From: Oasisia sp. SBJ-2009
Taxonomy: Eukaryota > Annelida > Polychaeta > Sabellida > Siboglinidae
Length of the DNA: 64,000 nt
Direction: 5' to 3'
Assembly (NCBI GenBank): GCA_964017155.1
Contig: OZ024857.1
Coordinates: 33,278,042-33,342,041 of the forward strand
Shown: positions 24,292 to 39,253 of the stretch, piece after piece
Layout: each line of letters starts with the position of its first letter
Position numbering within the stretch: the stretch's first letter is position 1
Position numbers and translations under genes: made by a program
The notes under the pieces: model-generated
What the model saw: the letters and a program-made list of their open reading frames with translations, nothing else
The model's database searches: none
Told to the model about the DNA's origin: nothing

Positions 24292-25119
24292 GCAAACACG
24301 CACACACACACATGAATCCACACACGCACCCACACATGCACCGATACACGCACACACACATGCACACACACTCGCATCCTCACACGCTCCCAAACACCCG
24401 CCCAGACACACAAGCGCCAGCACAAGCACACACACACACGCACTTACATACTCAACCACACACACCCACACACAAACACGCGAATCCACACACGCACGCA
24501 CAGACACACAAGCGCCAGCACAAGCACACACACACACGCACTTACACACTCACCCACACACGCTCACATGCGCGCCAACAAACGCACACATACACACACA
24601 TGCACACACAAAAACACACGCGCCAAAACACGCACACACACACACGGACCCACCCACACACACACACACACACACGCACACATACCCACATACTCCACAC
24701 ACGCACCCAAACACACACGCACGCACACACGCACCAACACACGAATCCACACACGCACCGACACACGCACCGACATACACACCCACACGCACACGCACAC
24801 ACACGCGCAAAGCCAAGCACACATACACATATGCACCACACACGCACCCACATGCATATTCCCCCACTGACACATACACACACAGACACGCACGCACACA
24901 TATACTCGCACCGTCACACGAATCCACACACGCACCGACACATGCACCGACACATGCACACAAAAACACGCACACACACACGCTCAAACACACACACATA
25001 CACGTGCACCACACACGCACACTCACACACGCGCAAGCACCAACACACACGCGCCCACACACATACACACACGCTCCCTCACACACACGCACACACATGC
25101 GCCAACACACGCACGCACG

Positions 25120-25166
<47 letters not shown>

Positions 25167-25210
25167 CCATATACACACGAACCGACACTCACACGCACCC
25201 ACACACGCAC
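23478..25210 (+). repeat. CA satellite of 3.34-kb unit 4
   Basis: Shares the ACTGAAACGCG variant with unit 3 (near 23539) but keeps CACGTATCC near 23940. It has the longest run of the set, 46 bp at 24245-24290. No gene is supported. Confidence 0.93.
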
Positions 25211-26486
25211 GGGTGCGTTTTTGTAGCAGTCTGCAGGCATCTTTGTATGCTGCAGTGGTGGATCTAGTGCTCCTGGTTTGCAACACTCTCGGGTGGGCTT
25301 GATCTTTTCTGCTCATAAGAGTATGTAGCTCCTGGTCGTTGGGGTCGAACCAGTCCTGGTGTTTTCTGTCTGGCTTGTCAAGATATGTCTTGGCTGTGTT
25401 GTACACGACCTGCTGCAGAGCTGCCCATTCCTCGTCTGGTGTTGAATTTTCCTTCTCCTCCCAGTGGGCGAGAGCCCTGTCCATCTCCTGCTCAAAACTC
25501 TCCCTATGGCTGATGGTACTTAGTTTTGCAGTGTTGAGCTTGGTCGGCTTATTTGTCCCTTGCCTGTTGAGCTTTTGTCGTATTCTGAAAGCCACCTTTG
25601 ACCTCAGCATCTGGTGATCGGTCCAGCAGTTTGCTCCACGCATGGCTCGGGTGCTGTGGATGTCCATCTTATCCCGACACCTCGTGATGATGAAATCGAT
25701 CATATGCCAGTGTTTGGAACGAGGATGCATCCAGGTGGTCTTGCGTTCATCCTTCTGCTTGAACATGGTGTTCGTCACTATAAGTTCGAAATCAGAGCAC
25801 AGAGCCAGTAGAAGTTTGCCATTGGAGTTGCATTTCCCAATTCCATGTTTGCCCATGACCAAGGGCCACTTGTCATTGTCTCTTCCTATCCTCGCATTGA
25901 AGTCTCCTATCAACAGTAGCTTATCGGTACGAGGGATGCCCCTGAGCACACTTGCGAGCTGGTTGTAGAAGGCCTCCTTGCTTTCATCTGGGTTTGTCAT
26001 TGTCGGAGCATACACGCTGATGATTGTAGAAAAGTTGTCCTTGCTCAGAGGTAGTCTCATCGTCATGATTCTGTCACTTACTGGCTGTGGCATTTCTGTC
26101 AGCTTTGTGATGATATCCTTTTTGATAGCAAAGCCCACTCCGGCCTCCCTTCTTTCTCCTTCGGGTTTGCCACTCCAGAAGAAAGAGTATTCCAAGTCGT
26201 CGAGACTACCAGACTCTGAGAACCTTGTTTCACATAGGGCGGCGATGTCGATGTTGTATTTGGCAATTTCTATTGCTACTAGTGCCGTACGTCTTTCTGG
26301 TCGGTTAGCTCCTTCTCGGTCGAGGAGAGTCCTGACGTTCCATTGTCCAATTGTCAGTAGTTGTCTTCTTTGTCTTCTTCTTCCTAGCTGATTTTCCACT
26401 GACGACGGAAGATGAGGTCGAGCAGCGCGGTCCTTGGTAACCCGGGCGACGGCCGATCCGGTATCATGTGTCGTGCAGTTGTACAT
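25211..26486 (-). pseudogene. LINE endonuclease plus linker, open frame, copy 5
   Basis: 425 LINE codons with the copy 3 protein sequence, all endonuclease catalytic residues present and no internal stop. The frame continues 62 codons into satellite to 25023. RT motifs are absent. Confidence 0.9.
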
Positions 26487-26842
26487 TTCATGGAAGCTGC
26501 TAGCAAAAAGTTTTGAAGTACCGCTGGCTTTTGCAAGTTACTAGCGACACTCTCTCGGGGAACAAATACAGGTCTCACACCGGCAAGAACATGTCAAGAC
26601 AGGCGCAAACTACTTGTCCCTGCAGTGGCTGGTCGAGAGATGTTGGGAGTTCCATACACCAACCGCCCTTGATGCTGCCACAGTGACATGGTTTTCTGTT
26701 TAGGGTTTGCTCCCTTAGCCTTCGGTTCTGACAAGAACCTATACCACAAGGCAGTGGTTTACAACTCTGCATGGCAGGGGCGTCAAACTCACTGAGGTAT
26801 TGCAATACCTGAGGTACTGCAATACCTGCATACCAGCGTGTG
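25211..26842 (-). mobile_element. LINE copy 5, hybrid between the two arrays
   Basis: From 25211 to about 26610 it carries the copies 3-4 variants. In the leader, from about 26740, it carries copies 6-8 variants (AGAACCTATACC instead of AGAAACCTTTACC, CACTGAGG instead of CCCTGAGG), and its right flank starts the 8.2-kb satellite. It is the bridge between the 3.34-kb and 8.2-kb arrays. Confidence 0.92.
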
Positions 26843-27026
26843 CACCCATATACACACGAACCGATACTCACACGCACCCACACACCCACGCACCCACACC
26901 CACACACGAATCCACACACGTACCCACGCACGCACGCACGCACACACGGACACACGCATACACGGACACATGCAAACACACGCACACAAATACACCCACA
27001 CACACGCACCCACACATAGATGTACG

Positions 27027-27057
<31 letters not shown>

Positions 27058-27526
27058 ACACATGCACCCACTCACACGCACCCACATACACACATGCGCC
27101 CAAACACGCATACATACACACACGCACCCACACACACAAGCAATTACACACGCACCGACTCACCCACACACTTGCTACCACACACAGGCACCCACACACA
27201 CTCACCCACACACGCACGGACCTACACCAACATGCTCCCACACACGCACGCACAGTAACACGCACCCACACACCAATCCACACCCGCACATACACACACG
27301 CACCACACACACGCACCCACATACAGACGCACACACCCACACATACATATACCCACACACGCACGCACTCACATACACCCACACACCAATCCACACTTGC
27401 ACCCACTAACGTACCAACACACGCAAACATACACACACGAATCCACACATGCAACCACGCACCCACCGACACACGCACGCACACATGCACCCACACACAT
27501 GCACCCACACACACAACACGCACACA

Positions 27527-27570
27527 CTTTCTGTGTCTCTCTCACTCACTCACTCTCTCTCTCTCTCTGT
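27527..27570 (+). repeat. CT-rich module, type a
   Basis: CTTTCTGTGTCTCTCTCAC, then CT repeats ending CTGTCATACGCGCGCGC. Type a is told from type b by CTGTC rather than CTGTT before ATACGCG. Confidence 0.9.
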
Positions 27571-28199
27571 CATACGCGCGCGCACACACACATATATACA
27601 CATATATACACATACACAAAGTCCCACCCACACACGCACCCATACGCGCCAAAACATGCACCCACACATTCACACGCGCACTCACACACGAACCCATACA
27701 CACGCACCCATACACGAACCCACACACGCACACACGCGCGCCAAAATACGCACACATACACACACATGAACGACACACGCATCCATACACACGCACCCAA
27801 ACACGCACCCACACCCACGAATCCACACACACGCGCCCACACACGCACACAAACAAATACGCACCTCACACACACCCACACACATACACACAAACACAAG
27901 CCAACACACGCAAAAACACACACACCCACACACACGCACCCACACACGCACACATACGCACACATGCACCACACACACAACCCCACACATACGCCACACA
28001 CGCAAATACACACACGCACGCACCCACACACACGCACCCACCCACACACGCACCCACATACGCCCACACATGCGCACCTACACACGCACACACACGCGCC
28101 AATACACGGGTAAACACACAAGCAGACACATGGGCACCTACACACACATACACACACCCAAACAGAGGCACCCACACACGCACACACACACACTCGCAA

Positions 28200-29330
28200 A
28201 CACACGAATTCACAGACGCACACGCATCCATACACATCCACACCCACACACGCTCTCACATACACACACCCGTACCAGAACATACTCACACACGCACCAC
28301 ACACACACACACACACACACGCACCCACACACGAATCCAAAAACCCACCCACACATTCACCCACACACGGACACACGCACACACACGAATCCACACACTC
28401 ACCCACACATGCACCGACACACACGCAACCGCACACACGCACACACGCACCAACACACACGCACCTACACACACACGCACACACGCACACACACGCGCCA
28501 ACACACGCACACACCCACAAACACCCACCCGCACACGCACGCACACTTTCACAAAAACACGCACCCCACACACAAACACAAGCACCCACACATGCACCGA
28601 CACCCACACACAAACACACACACACACACACACAAACACACACACCCACACCCACACCCACACCCACACACGCACCCATCACCCATACAAGAACACACAC
28701 ACGCAGAAACACACGCACCCAGACCCACACACGCACCCACACACATACATGCACCAATTTCCATGGACCCACATACACGCACACACACACACACGCGCCC
28801 TCACATGCATCCATTCACACAAACGCACTGACCCACACACTCGCACCCACACACGAATCCACACACGCACGCACACACGAACCAACTCACCCACACACAT
28901 GCACCCACACACACGCACCTACTCACACTCACCCACACACGCACGGACCCACACCGACATGCGCCCACAGGCGCACGCACACAAATACACAGGCACCTAC
29001 ACACGCACACACACACGCGCAAACACACGAATTCACAGACGCACACGCATCCATACACACCCACACCCACACACGCTCGCACATACACACACTCGTACCA
29101 GAACATACTCACACACGAACCACACACACACACCCACCCACACACACACGCACGCACTCACAGATACATGCCCCCATATGAACATATTCACACAGGCACA
29201 CACACACACACGCACCCACACACGAATCCAAAAACCCACCCACACATTCACCCACACACGGACACACGCACACACACGAATCCACACACTCACCCACACA
29301 TGCACCGACACACACGCAACCGCACACACG
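28200..29330 (+). repeat. Internal duplication of about 0.85 kb within the 8.2-kb unit
   Basis: The GAATTCACAGACGC word at about 28205 recurs near 29028, TACCAGAA recurs at 28273 and 29097 (offset 824), and GAATCCAAAAACCC recurs near 28333 and 29225. The same pair is present in units 2, 3 and 4 (for example 36476 and 37300). Confidence 0.8.
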
Positions 29331-29977
29331 CACTAACACACGCACACACACATACATTCACTCACACGTATCCACACACCGAGACACATCCACACACGCG
29401 CCAACACACGCACACACACGTACCCACACACGCACAAACACGCGACAACACACGCACACGTGCATACACATGCACCACACACGCACCCACCCACACGCAT
29501 CCACACACACACACGCACCCACACGCGAATCCACACACGCACCCACACACACACGCACCCACATACGCCCCCACACGCTCCAACACACGCTCACACACAC
29601 GCACCCACATACACAAACGCACCAACACTCACACGTACCCAAACACGCACCCACACGTTCACCCACACCCGCACTCAGACACGCACACACGCGCGACAAC
29701 ACACGAACACATACACACACATGCTCCACGCTCCCACAAACACGCACCCAAGCACGCACCAAAACACGAATCCACACACGCACCCACACACGCACCGACA
29801 CACCGACTCACAAACGCGCTCACACATGCATACAAACACACGTGCACCACACACGCACCCACCCACACACTCGCAAGCACCCACACACAGATGCGCCCAC
29901 ACGCACACCTACGCACACGCACCCACACACACGCACCACACACGAATCCACACACGCACCCACACACGCACCCACCC

Positions 29978-30028
<51 letters not shown>

Positions 30029-30589
30029 CACCCACACACACGCGTCCACAGACGCACACAGACGCGCCAAAACACGTACACCACAGGCAGACGCACACAC
30101 ACACATACAAATGCACACACAGGCGCATGCATACGCACACATACACAAACATGCACCACAAACGCGCCCACACACACACGGACCTACAGACACGCACACA
30201 CACATACACACACCCACACAGACGTACCCACACACATGCACCAAACGACACATGCACCCACACACGCACACATACGCGCCAAAACACGCACCCACAGACG
30301 CACCCACACTCACACACACCCACTTACGGACCCACATACACACGCACACGCACACACACGCCCCACACACGAAAGCACGCACCCACACACGCACCCAGAC
30401 AGAAAAGGGCCCACACACGCATACACACGCACCCTCACACGAAACCACACTCGCACACATACACACACGTACCACACACACCCGCACCCCCACAACAACG
30501 GAAGCACCAACATAGAGATGTGCCCACATACGCACGCACACACACGCACCCACACACGAATCCACACATGCACCCACATACGCCCCAAC

Positions 30590-30633
<44 letters not shown>

Positions 30634-30826
30634 GAATCCACACATGCACCAACACACGCACCGACACACGAACACACACATGCACTCACAAACACGCACC
30701 CACACACAGGCACGCACACATGCAAACACGCGCGCCAACTCACGCACAGACACAAACACGCACCCATACACGCACCCATACACGCACCCATACACGCACC
30801 CATACACGTACCGACACACACACACA

Positions 30827-30868
30827 CTTTCTCTGTCTCTCTCGCTCACTCTCTCTCTCTCTCTGTTA
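30827..30868 (+). repeat. CT-rich module, type b
   Basis: CTTTCTCTGTCTCTCTCGC, CT repeats, then CTGTTATACGCGCACGC. It lies 3300 bp after the type a module of the same unit. Confidence 0.9.
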
Positions 30869-30925
30869 TACGCGCACGCACGTACACACACACACATATA
30901 CACACACACAAACACACACACACAA

Positions 30926-30956
<31 letters not shown>

Positions 30957-30990
30957 AACACCCACCCACATACGCACCCACACGCGCCAA

Positions 30991-31047
<57 letters not shown>

Positions 31048-31687
31048 CAACACACACGCACCCTAACACACACTCACCGGCGCACTCACACACGGACCCA
31101 TACGCACGCGCAAGCACACACACGCACACACAAACACGAACCCATACACCAGCACCCATACACACACCCACACACGTACACACGCGCGTCAAAATACGCA
31201 CACATACACACACATGAACGACACACGCACCCATACCCACGCACCCAAACATGCACCCACACCTACGCAACCACACACACGCGCCCACACACGCACACGT
31301 GCAAACACGCACCACACACGCACACATACACACACATGCACCAGACACGCAACCCCACACACGCGCCACACACGCAAATACACGCAGGCACGCACCCACG
31401 CACACGCACCCACCCACACACGCACCCACATACGCCCCCACACGCTCCAACACACGCACACACACACACACACACAAACGCACCAACACTCACACGTACC
31501 CAAACACGCACCCACACACTCACCCACACCCGCACCAAGACACGCACACACGCGCGACAACACACGAACACATACACAAACATGCTCCACGCACCCACAC
31601 ACACGCATCCACACACGCATCCACACGCGAGCTCACACGCCCCAACACATGCACACACATACACACACACACACACTCACTCACACA

Positions 31688-31728
<41 letters not shown>

Positions 31729-32777
31729 GAATCCACGCATGCACCAACACACGCATCGACACACGAACACACACATGCACTCACACACAGGCACCCACAC
31801 ACAGGCACCCACACATGCAAACACGCGCGCCAACTCACGCACACACACAAAGACGCACCCAAACACACACATATATGCACCCACTCACACGTACCAACAT
31901 ACACACATGCGCCCACACACGCCCCCACACACGCACCTTCACACGCACCCACCCACCCACGCACCCACACAAACAAACCCGCCAGCACAAGCACACACAA
32001 AGACACGCACGTACACACGCACCCACACACACACATGCGCGCCAACACACGCACACATAAACACACACATGCACCACACAGGTACCCTCGCAAACGCACC
32101 CACACACGCACTTACACACGCACCACACAATCACACACACGCGCGAGCACAAACACACACATACTCGCACCCACGCAACTATTCACGCACCCACACACGC
32201 ACCCACACGCGCCCCCACAAGCACCCATACACGCACGCAAAACACACGTATCCAGACAAGCACACACACACACCCGCACCCCCGCACCTATTCACGCACC
32301 CCCACACGCATACACACGCGCCAACACACGTACCCGCACACGCACACACACGCACCCACCCACACAAACACCCACATACGCCCACACACGCGCCAATACA
32401 CGCACACACACACACCTACCAACACACATACACACACACTCACAAACACACCCACTCTCACACCTACCCACACATGCACACACACACACGCACCCACACA
32501 CTCACGCGCCAGCACAAGCACACGCATACGCACCCACACACGTGCACCCACACACACACACATACACACACACACCCATCCACACACGCACTCGGGAACA
32601 TCCTCACACACACGCCAGACTCGCATCCACGTACGCCCACACACAGACACAAAGACACGCACACACACACCCACTCAAACAAACGCACCCACCCTCACAA
32701 ATAGGCCCACACGCAGCCACACACGCATCCACATTCGCCCACACATGCGCTATCATACGCACACACACCCACACCCA

Positions 32778-32826
<49 letters not shown>

Positions 32827-33265
32827 CCACATTCGCCCACACACGGGCCACCTCACGTACACACACACGCACCCACACACACAAACGCACCCACATTCGC
32901 TCGTACCCACACACACACACTCACACACACACACACATTCCACCACAAGCACACACACACACACGCACCCGCACACGAACACCCCCGCAACAACACACAC
33001 TCACACACACACACACACACATGCACCATACACACACCCACACACACACGCTCCCGCACAAGCACCCACACACGCACCCACACACGAACACCCCCGCGAC
33101 AACCCAAACAAACACACACACACACGCGGGCGCGCTAGCACAAACGCACCCATACACGCGCAACCACACACGCACACACACGAGCCAACACACGCACACC
33201 TACACACACACGCACACATGAAACACACGCGGACCCACACAACCGCAAGCACACACACACATACG

Positions 33266-33308
<43 letters not shown>

Positions 33309-33500
33309 CCACGCACGCACACACACACGCAGACTCACACACGCACCCACACACACGCACCCACACACGCACCCAGACACGAACGCATACATGCACTCAC
33401 ACCCACGCACCCACACACAGGCACCCAGACATGCAAACAGAAGCGCCAACTCACGCACACACACATACACGCACCCAAACACACACACATATATGCACCC

Positions 33501-34636
33501 CAGTCCTGGTGTTTTCTGTCTCGCTTGCCAAGATATGTCTTGGCTGTGTTGTACACGACCTGCTGCAGAGCTGCCCATTCCTCGTCTGGTGTTGAATTTT
33601 CCTTCTCCTCCCAGTGGGCGAGAGCCCTGTCCATCTCCTGCTCAAAACTCTCCCTATGGCTGATGGTACTTAGTTTTGCAGTGTTGAGCTTGGTCGGCTT
33701 ATTTGTCCCTTGCCTGTTGAGCTTTTGTCGTATTCTGAAAGCCACCTTTGACCTCAGCATCTGGTGATCGGTCCAGCAGTTTGCTCCACGCATGGCTCGG
33801 GTGCTGTGGATGTCCATCTTATCCCGACACCTCGTGATGATGAAATCGATCATATGCCAGTGTTTGGAACGAGGATGCATCCAGGTGGTCTTGCGTTCAT
33901 CCTTCTGCTTGAACATGGTGTTCGTCACTATAAGTTCGAAATCAGAGCACAGAGCCAGTAGAAGTTCGCCATTGGAGTTGCATTTCCCAATTCCATGTTT
34001 GCCCATGACCAAGGGCCACTTGTCATTGTCTCTTCCTATCCTCGCATTGAAGTCTCCTATCAACAGTAGCTTATCGGTACGAGGGATGCCCCTGAGCACA
34101 CTTGCGAGCTGGTTGTAGAAGGCCTCCTTGCTTTCATCTGGGTTTGTCATTGTCGGAGCATACACGCTGATGATTGTAGAAAAGTTGTCCTTGCTCAGAG
34201 GTAGTCTCATCGTCATGATTCTGTCACTTACTGGCTGTGGCATTTCTGTCAGCTTTGTGATGATATCCTTTTTGATAGCAAAGCCCACTCCGGCCTCCCT
34301 TCTTTCTCCTTCGGGTTTGCCACTCCAGAAGAAAGATTATTCCAAGTCGTCGAGACTACCAGACTCTGAGAACCTTGTTTCACATAGGGCGGCGATGTCG
34401 ATGTTGTATTTGGCAAGTTCTATTGCTACTAGTGCCGTACGTCTTTCTGGTCGGTTAGCTGCTTCTCGGTCGAGGAGAGTCCTGACGTTCCATTGTCCAA
34501 TTGTCAGTAGTTGTCTTCTTTGTCTTCTTCTTCCTAGCTGATTTTCCACTGTCGACGGAAGATGAGGTCGAGCAGCGCGGTCCTTGGTAACCCGGGCGAC
34601 GGCCGATCCGGTATCATGTTTCGTGCAGTTGTACAT
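33501..34636 (-). pseudogene. LINE endonuclease plus short linker, interrupted, copy 6
   Basis: The frame opens at 34636 with MYNCTKHDTG and is stopped after 99 codons: codon 100 is TAA where copies 1-5 have TAC (Tyr, in LEYSFFW). After the stop the frame continues open to 33501 at RKHQDW and then into satellite to 33335. Other changes shared with copies 7-8 are T6K, S29T, G59A and I74L. Residues Asp195, Asn197 and Asp290-His291 are present but lie beyond the stop. Confidence 0.92.
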
Positions 34637-34992
34637 TTCATGGAAGCTGCTAGGAAAAAGTTTTGAAGTACCGCTGGATTTTACAAGTTACTAGCGACAC
34701 TCTCTCGGGGAACAAATAGAGGTCTCACACCGGCAAGAACATGTCAAGACAGGCGCAAACTATTTGTCCCTGCAGTGGCTGGTCGAGAGATGTTGGGAGT
34801 TCCATACACCAACCGCCCTTGATGCTGCCACAGTGACATGGTTTTCTGTTTAGGGTTTGCTCCCTTAGCCTTCGGTTCTGACAAGAACCTATACCACAAG
34901 GCAGTGGTTTACAACTCTGCATGGCAGGGGCGTCAAACTCACTGAGGTATTGCAATACCTGAGGTACTGCAATACCTGCATACCAGCGTGTG
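33501..34992 (-). mobile_element. LINE copy 6, shorter 3'-truncated fragment
   Basis: The element is cut at CAGTCCTGG, equal to position 11941 of copy 1, which is 140 bp deeper than copies 2-5. The satellite to its left (ATATATGCACC) differs from the left flank of copies 1-5, so this is a separate breakpoint. Confidence 0.93.
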
Positions 34993-35181
34993 CACCCATA
35001 TACACACGAACCGATACTCACACGCACCCACACACCCACGCACCCACACCCACACACGAATCCACACACGTACCCACGCACGCACGCACGCACGCACGCA
35101 CACACGGACACACGCATACACGGACACATGCAAACACACGCACACAAATACACCCACACACACGCACCCACACATAGATGT

Positions 35182-35184
<3 letters not shown>

Positions 35185-35253
<69 letters not shown>
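35185..35253 (+). repeat. Long pure (CA)n run
   Basis: 69 bp of uninterrupted CA, against 25 bp at 27027-27051, 39 bp at 43381-43419 and 35 bp at 51543-51577 in the same place of the other units. It accounts for much of the length difference between units 1 and 2. Confidence 0.95.
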
Positions 35254-35259
<6 letters not shown>

Positions 35260-35728
35260 ACACATGCACCCACTCACACGCACCCACATACACACATGCG
35301 CCCAAACACGCATACATACACACACGCACCCACACACACAAGCAATTACACACGCACCGACTCACCCACACACTTGCTACCACACACAGGCACCCACACA
35401 CACTCACCCACACACGCACGGACCTACACCGACATGCTCCCACACACGCACGCACAGTGACACGCACCCACACACGAATCCACACCCGCACATACACACA
35501 CGCACCACACACACGCACCCACATACAGACGCACACACCCACACATACATATACCCACACACGCACGCACTCACATACACCCACACACCAATCCACACTT
35601 GCACCCACTAACGTACCAACACACGCAAACATACACACACGAATCCACACATGCAACCACGCACCCACCGACACACGCACGCACACATGCACCCACACAC
35701 ATGCACCCACACACACAACACGCACACA

Positions 35729-35776
35729 CTTTCTGTGTCTCTCTCACTCACTCACTCTCTCTCTCTCTCTCTGTCA
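35729..35776 (+). repeat. CT-rich module, type a, unit 2
   Basis: As at 27527 with a slightly longer CT run, followed by CATACGCGCGCG. Confidence 0.9.
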
Positions 35777-36499
35777 TACGCGCGCGCACACACACATATA
35801 CACATATATACACATACACAAAGTCCCACCCACACACGCACCCATACGCGCCAAAACATGCACCCACACATTCACACGCGCACTCACACACGAACCCATA
35901 CACACGCACCCATACACGAACCCACACACGCACACACGCGCGCCAAAATACGCACACATACACACACATGAACGACACACGCATCCATACACACGCACCC
36001 AAACACGCACCCACACCCACGAATCCACACACACGCGCCCACACACGCACACAAACAAATACGCACCTCACACACACCCACACACATACACACAAACACA
36101 AGCCAACACACGCAAAAACACACACACCCACACACACGCACCCACACACGCACACATACGCACACATGCACCACACACACAACCCCACACATACGCCACA
36201 CACGCAAATACACACACGCACGCACCCACACACACGCACCCACCCACACACGCACCCACATACGCCCACACATGCGCACCTACACACGCACACACACGCG
36301 CCAATACACGGTCAAACACACAAGCAGACACATGGGAACCTACACACACATACACACACCCAAACAGAGGCACCCACACACGCACACACACACACTCGCA
36401 AACACACGAATTCACAGACGCACACGCATCCATACACATCCACACCCACACACGCTCTCACATACACACACCCGTACCAGAACATACTCACACACGCAC

Positions 36500-36532
<33 letters not shown>

Positions 36533-38179
36533 CCACACACGAATCCAAAAACCCACCCACACATTCACCCACACACGGACACACGCACACACACGAATCC
36601 ACACACTCACCCACACATGCACCGACACACACGCAACCGCACACACGCACACACGCACCAACACACACGCACCTACACACACACGCACACACGCACACAC
36701 ACGCGCCAACACACGCACACACCCACAAACACCCACCCGCACACGCACGCACACTTTCACAAAAACACCCACCCCACACACAAACACAAGCACCCACACA
36801 TGCACCGACACCCACACACAAACACACACACACACACACACAAACACACACACCCACACCCACACCCACACACGCACCCATCACCCATACAAGAACACAC
36901 ACACGCAGAAACACACGCACCCAGACCCACACACGCACCCACACACATACATGCACCAATTTCCATGGACCCACATACACGCACACACACACACACGCGC
37001 CCTCACATGCATCCATTCACACAAACGCACTGACCCACACACTCGCACCCACACACGAATCCACACACGCACGCACACACGAACCAACTCACCCACACAC
37101 ATGCACCCACACACACGCACCTACTCACACTCACCCACACACGCACGGACCCACACCGACATGCGCCCACAGGCGCACGCACACAAATACACAGGCACCT
37201 ACACACGCACACACACACGCGCAAACACACGAATTCACAGACGCACACGCATCCATACACACCCACACCCACACACGCTCGCACATACACACACTCGTAC
37301 CAGAACATACTCACACACGCACCACACATACACACCCACCCACACACACACGCACGCACTCACAGATACATGCCCCCATATGAACATATTCACACAGGCA
37401 CACACACACACACGCACCCACACACGAATCCAAAAACCCACCCACACATTCACCCACACACGGACACACGCACACACACGAATCCATACACTCACCCACA
37501 CATGCACCGACACACACGCAACCGCACACACGCACTAACACACGCACACACACATACATTCACTCACACGTATCCACACACCGAGACACATCCACACACG
37601 CCCCAACACACGCACACACACGTACCCACACACGCACAAACACGCGACAACACACGCACACGTGCATACACATGCACCACACACGCACCCACCCACACGC
37701 ATACACACACACACGCACCCACACGCGAATCCAAACACGCACCCACACACACACGCACCCACATACGCCCCCACACGCTCCAACACACGCTCACACACAC
37801 GCACCCACATACACAAACGCACCAACACTCACACGTACCCAAACACGCACCCACACGTTCACCCACACCCGCACTCAGACACGCACACACGCGCGACAAC
37901 ACACGAACACATACACACACATGCTCCACGCTCCCACAAACACGCACCCAAGCACGCACCGACACACGAATCCACACACGCACCCACACACGCACCGACA
38001 CACCGACTCACACACGCGCTCACACATGCATACAAACACACGTGCACCACACACGCACCCACCCACACACTCGCAAGCACCCACACACAGATGCGCCCAC
38101 ACGCACACCTACGCACACGCACCCACACACACGCACCACACACGAATCCACACACGCACCCACACACGCACCCACCCAC

Positions 38180-38230
<51 letters not shown>

Positions 38231-38791
38231 CACCCACACACACGCGTCCACAGACGCACACAGACGCGCCAAAACACGTACACCACAGGCAGACGCACAC
38301 ACACACATACAAATGCACACACAGGCGCATGCATACGCACACATACACAAACATGCACCACAAACGCGCCCACACACACACGGACCTACAGACACGCACA
38401 CACACATACACACACCCACACAGACGTACCCACACACATGCACCAAACGACACATGCACCCACACACGCACACATACGCGCCAAAACACGCACCCACAGA
38501 CGCACCCACACTCACACACACCCACTTACGGACCCACATACACACGCACACGCACACACACGCCCCACACACGAAAGCACGCACCCACACACGCACCCAG
38601 ACAGAAAAGGGCCCACACACGCATACACACGCACCCTCACACGAAACCACACTCGCACACATACACACACGTACCACACACACCCGCACCCCCACAAAAA
38701 CGGAAGCACCAACATAGAGATGTGCCCACATACGCACGCACACACACGCACCCACACACGAATCCACACATGCACCCACATACGCCCCAAC

Positions 38792-38837
<46 letters not shown>

Positions 38838-39030
38838 GAATCCACACATGCACCAACACACGCACCGACACACCAACACACACATGCACTCACTCACACG
38901 CACCCACACACAGGCACGCACACATGCAAACACGCGCGCCAACTCACGCACAGACACAAACACGCACCCATACACGCACCCATACACGCACCCATACACG
39001 CACCCATACACGTACCGACACACACACACA

Positions 39031-39070
39031 CTTTCTCTGTATCTCTCGCTCACTCTCTCTCTCTCTGTTA
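39031..39070 (+). repeat. CT-rich module, type b, unit 2
   Basis: As at 30827, but with GTATCTCTCGC in place of GTCTCTCTCGC, a change shared with unit 3 (47213). Confidence 0.9.
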
Positions 39071-39111
39071 TACGCGCACGCACGTACACACACACACATA
39101 TACACACACAA

Positions 39112-39170
<59 letters not shown>

Positions 39171-39204
39171 AACACCCACCCACACACGCACCCACACGCG
39201 CCAA

Positions 39205-39253
<49 letters not shown>

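Larger units (their letters stand above)
11801..25210. repeat. Tandem array, four units of about 3.34-3.37 kb
   Basis: The junction word GGGTGCG that opens each unit is at 11801, 15145, 18489, 21845 and 25211, giving spacings of 3344, 3344, 3356 and 3366. Each unit is a LINE 5' part (about 1.63 kb) plus about 1.7 kb of CA satellite. Units are nearly identical apart from a few substitutions and CA-run length: the run starting at 14201 is 32, 34, 38 and 46 bp in successive units. In unit 1 the LINE continues leftward to its true 3' end; in later units satellite abuts the LINE directly. Confidence 0.95.
26843..33500 (+). repeat. CA satellite of 8.2-kb unit 1
   Basis: About 6.66 kb with CT modules at 27527 and 30827, TACCAGAA at 28273 and 29097, CACTCGGGAACATCC near 32589 and CGCGGGCGCG at 33125. 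The CA run at 27027-27051 is 25 bp. No gene is supported; the 3.7-kb open frame on plus (29470-33138) is a stop-free repeat. Confidence 0.92.
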
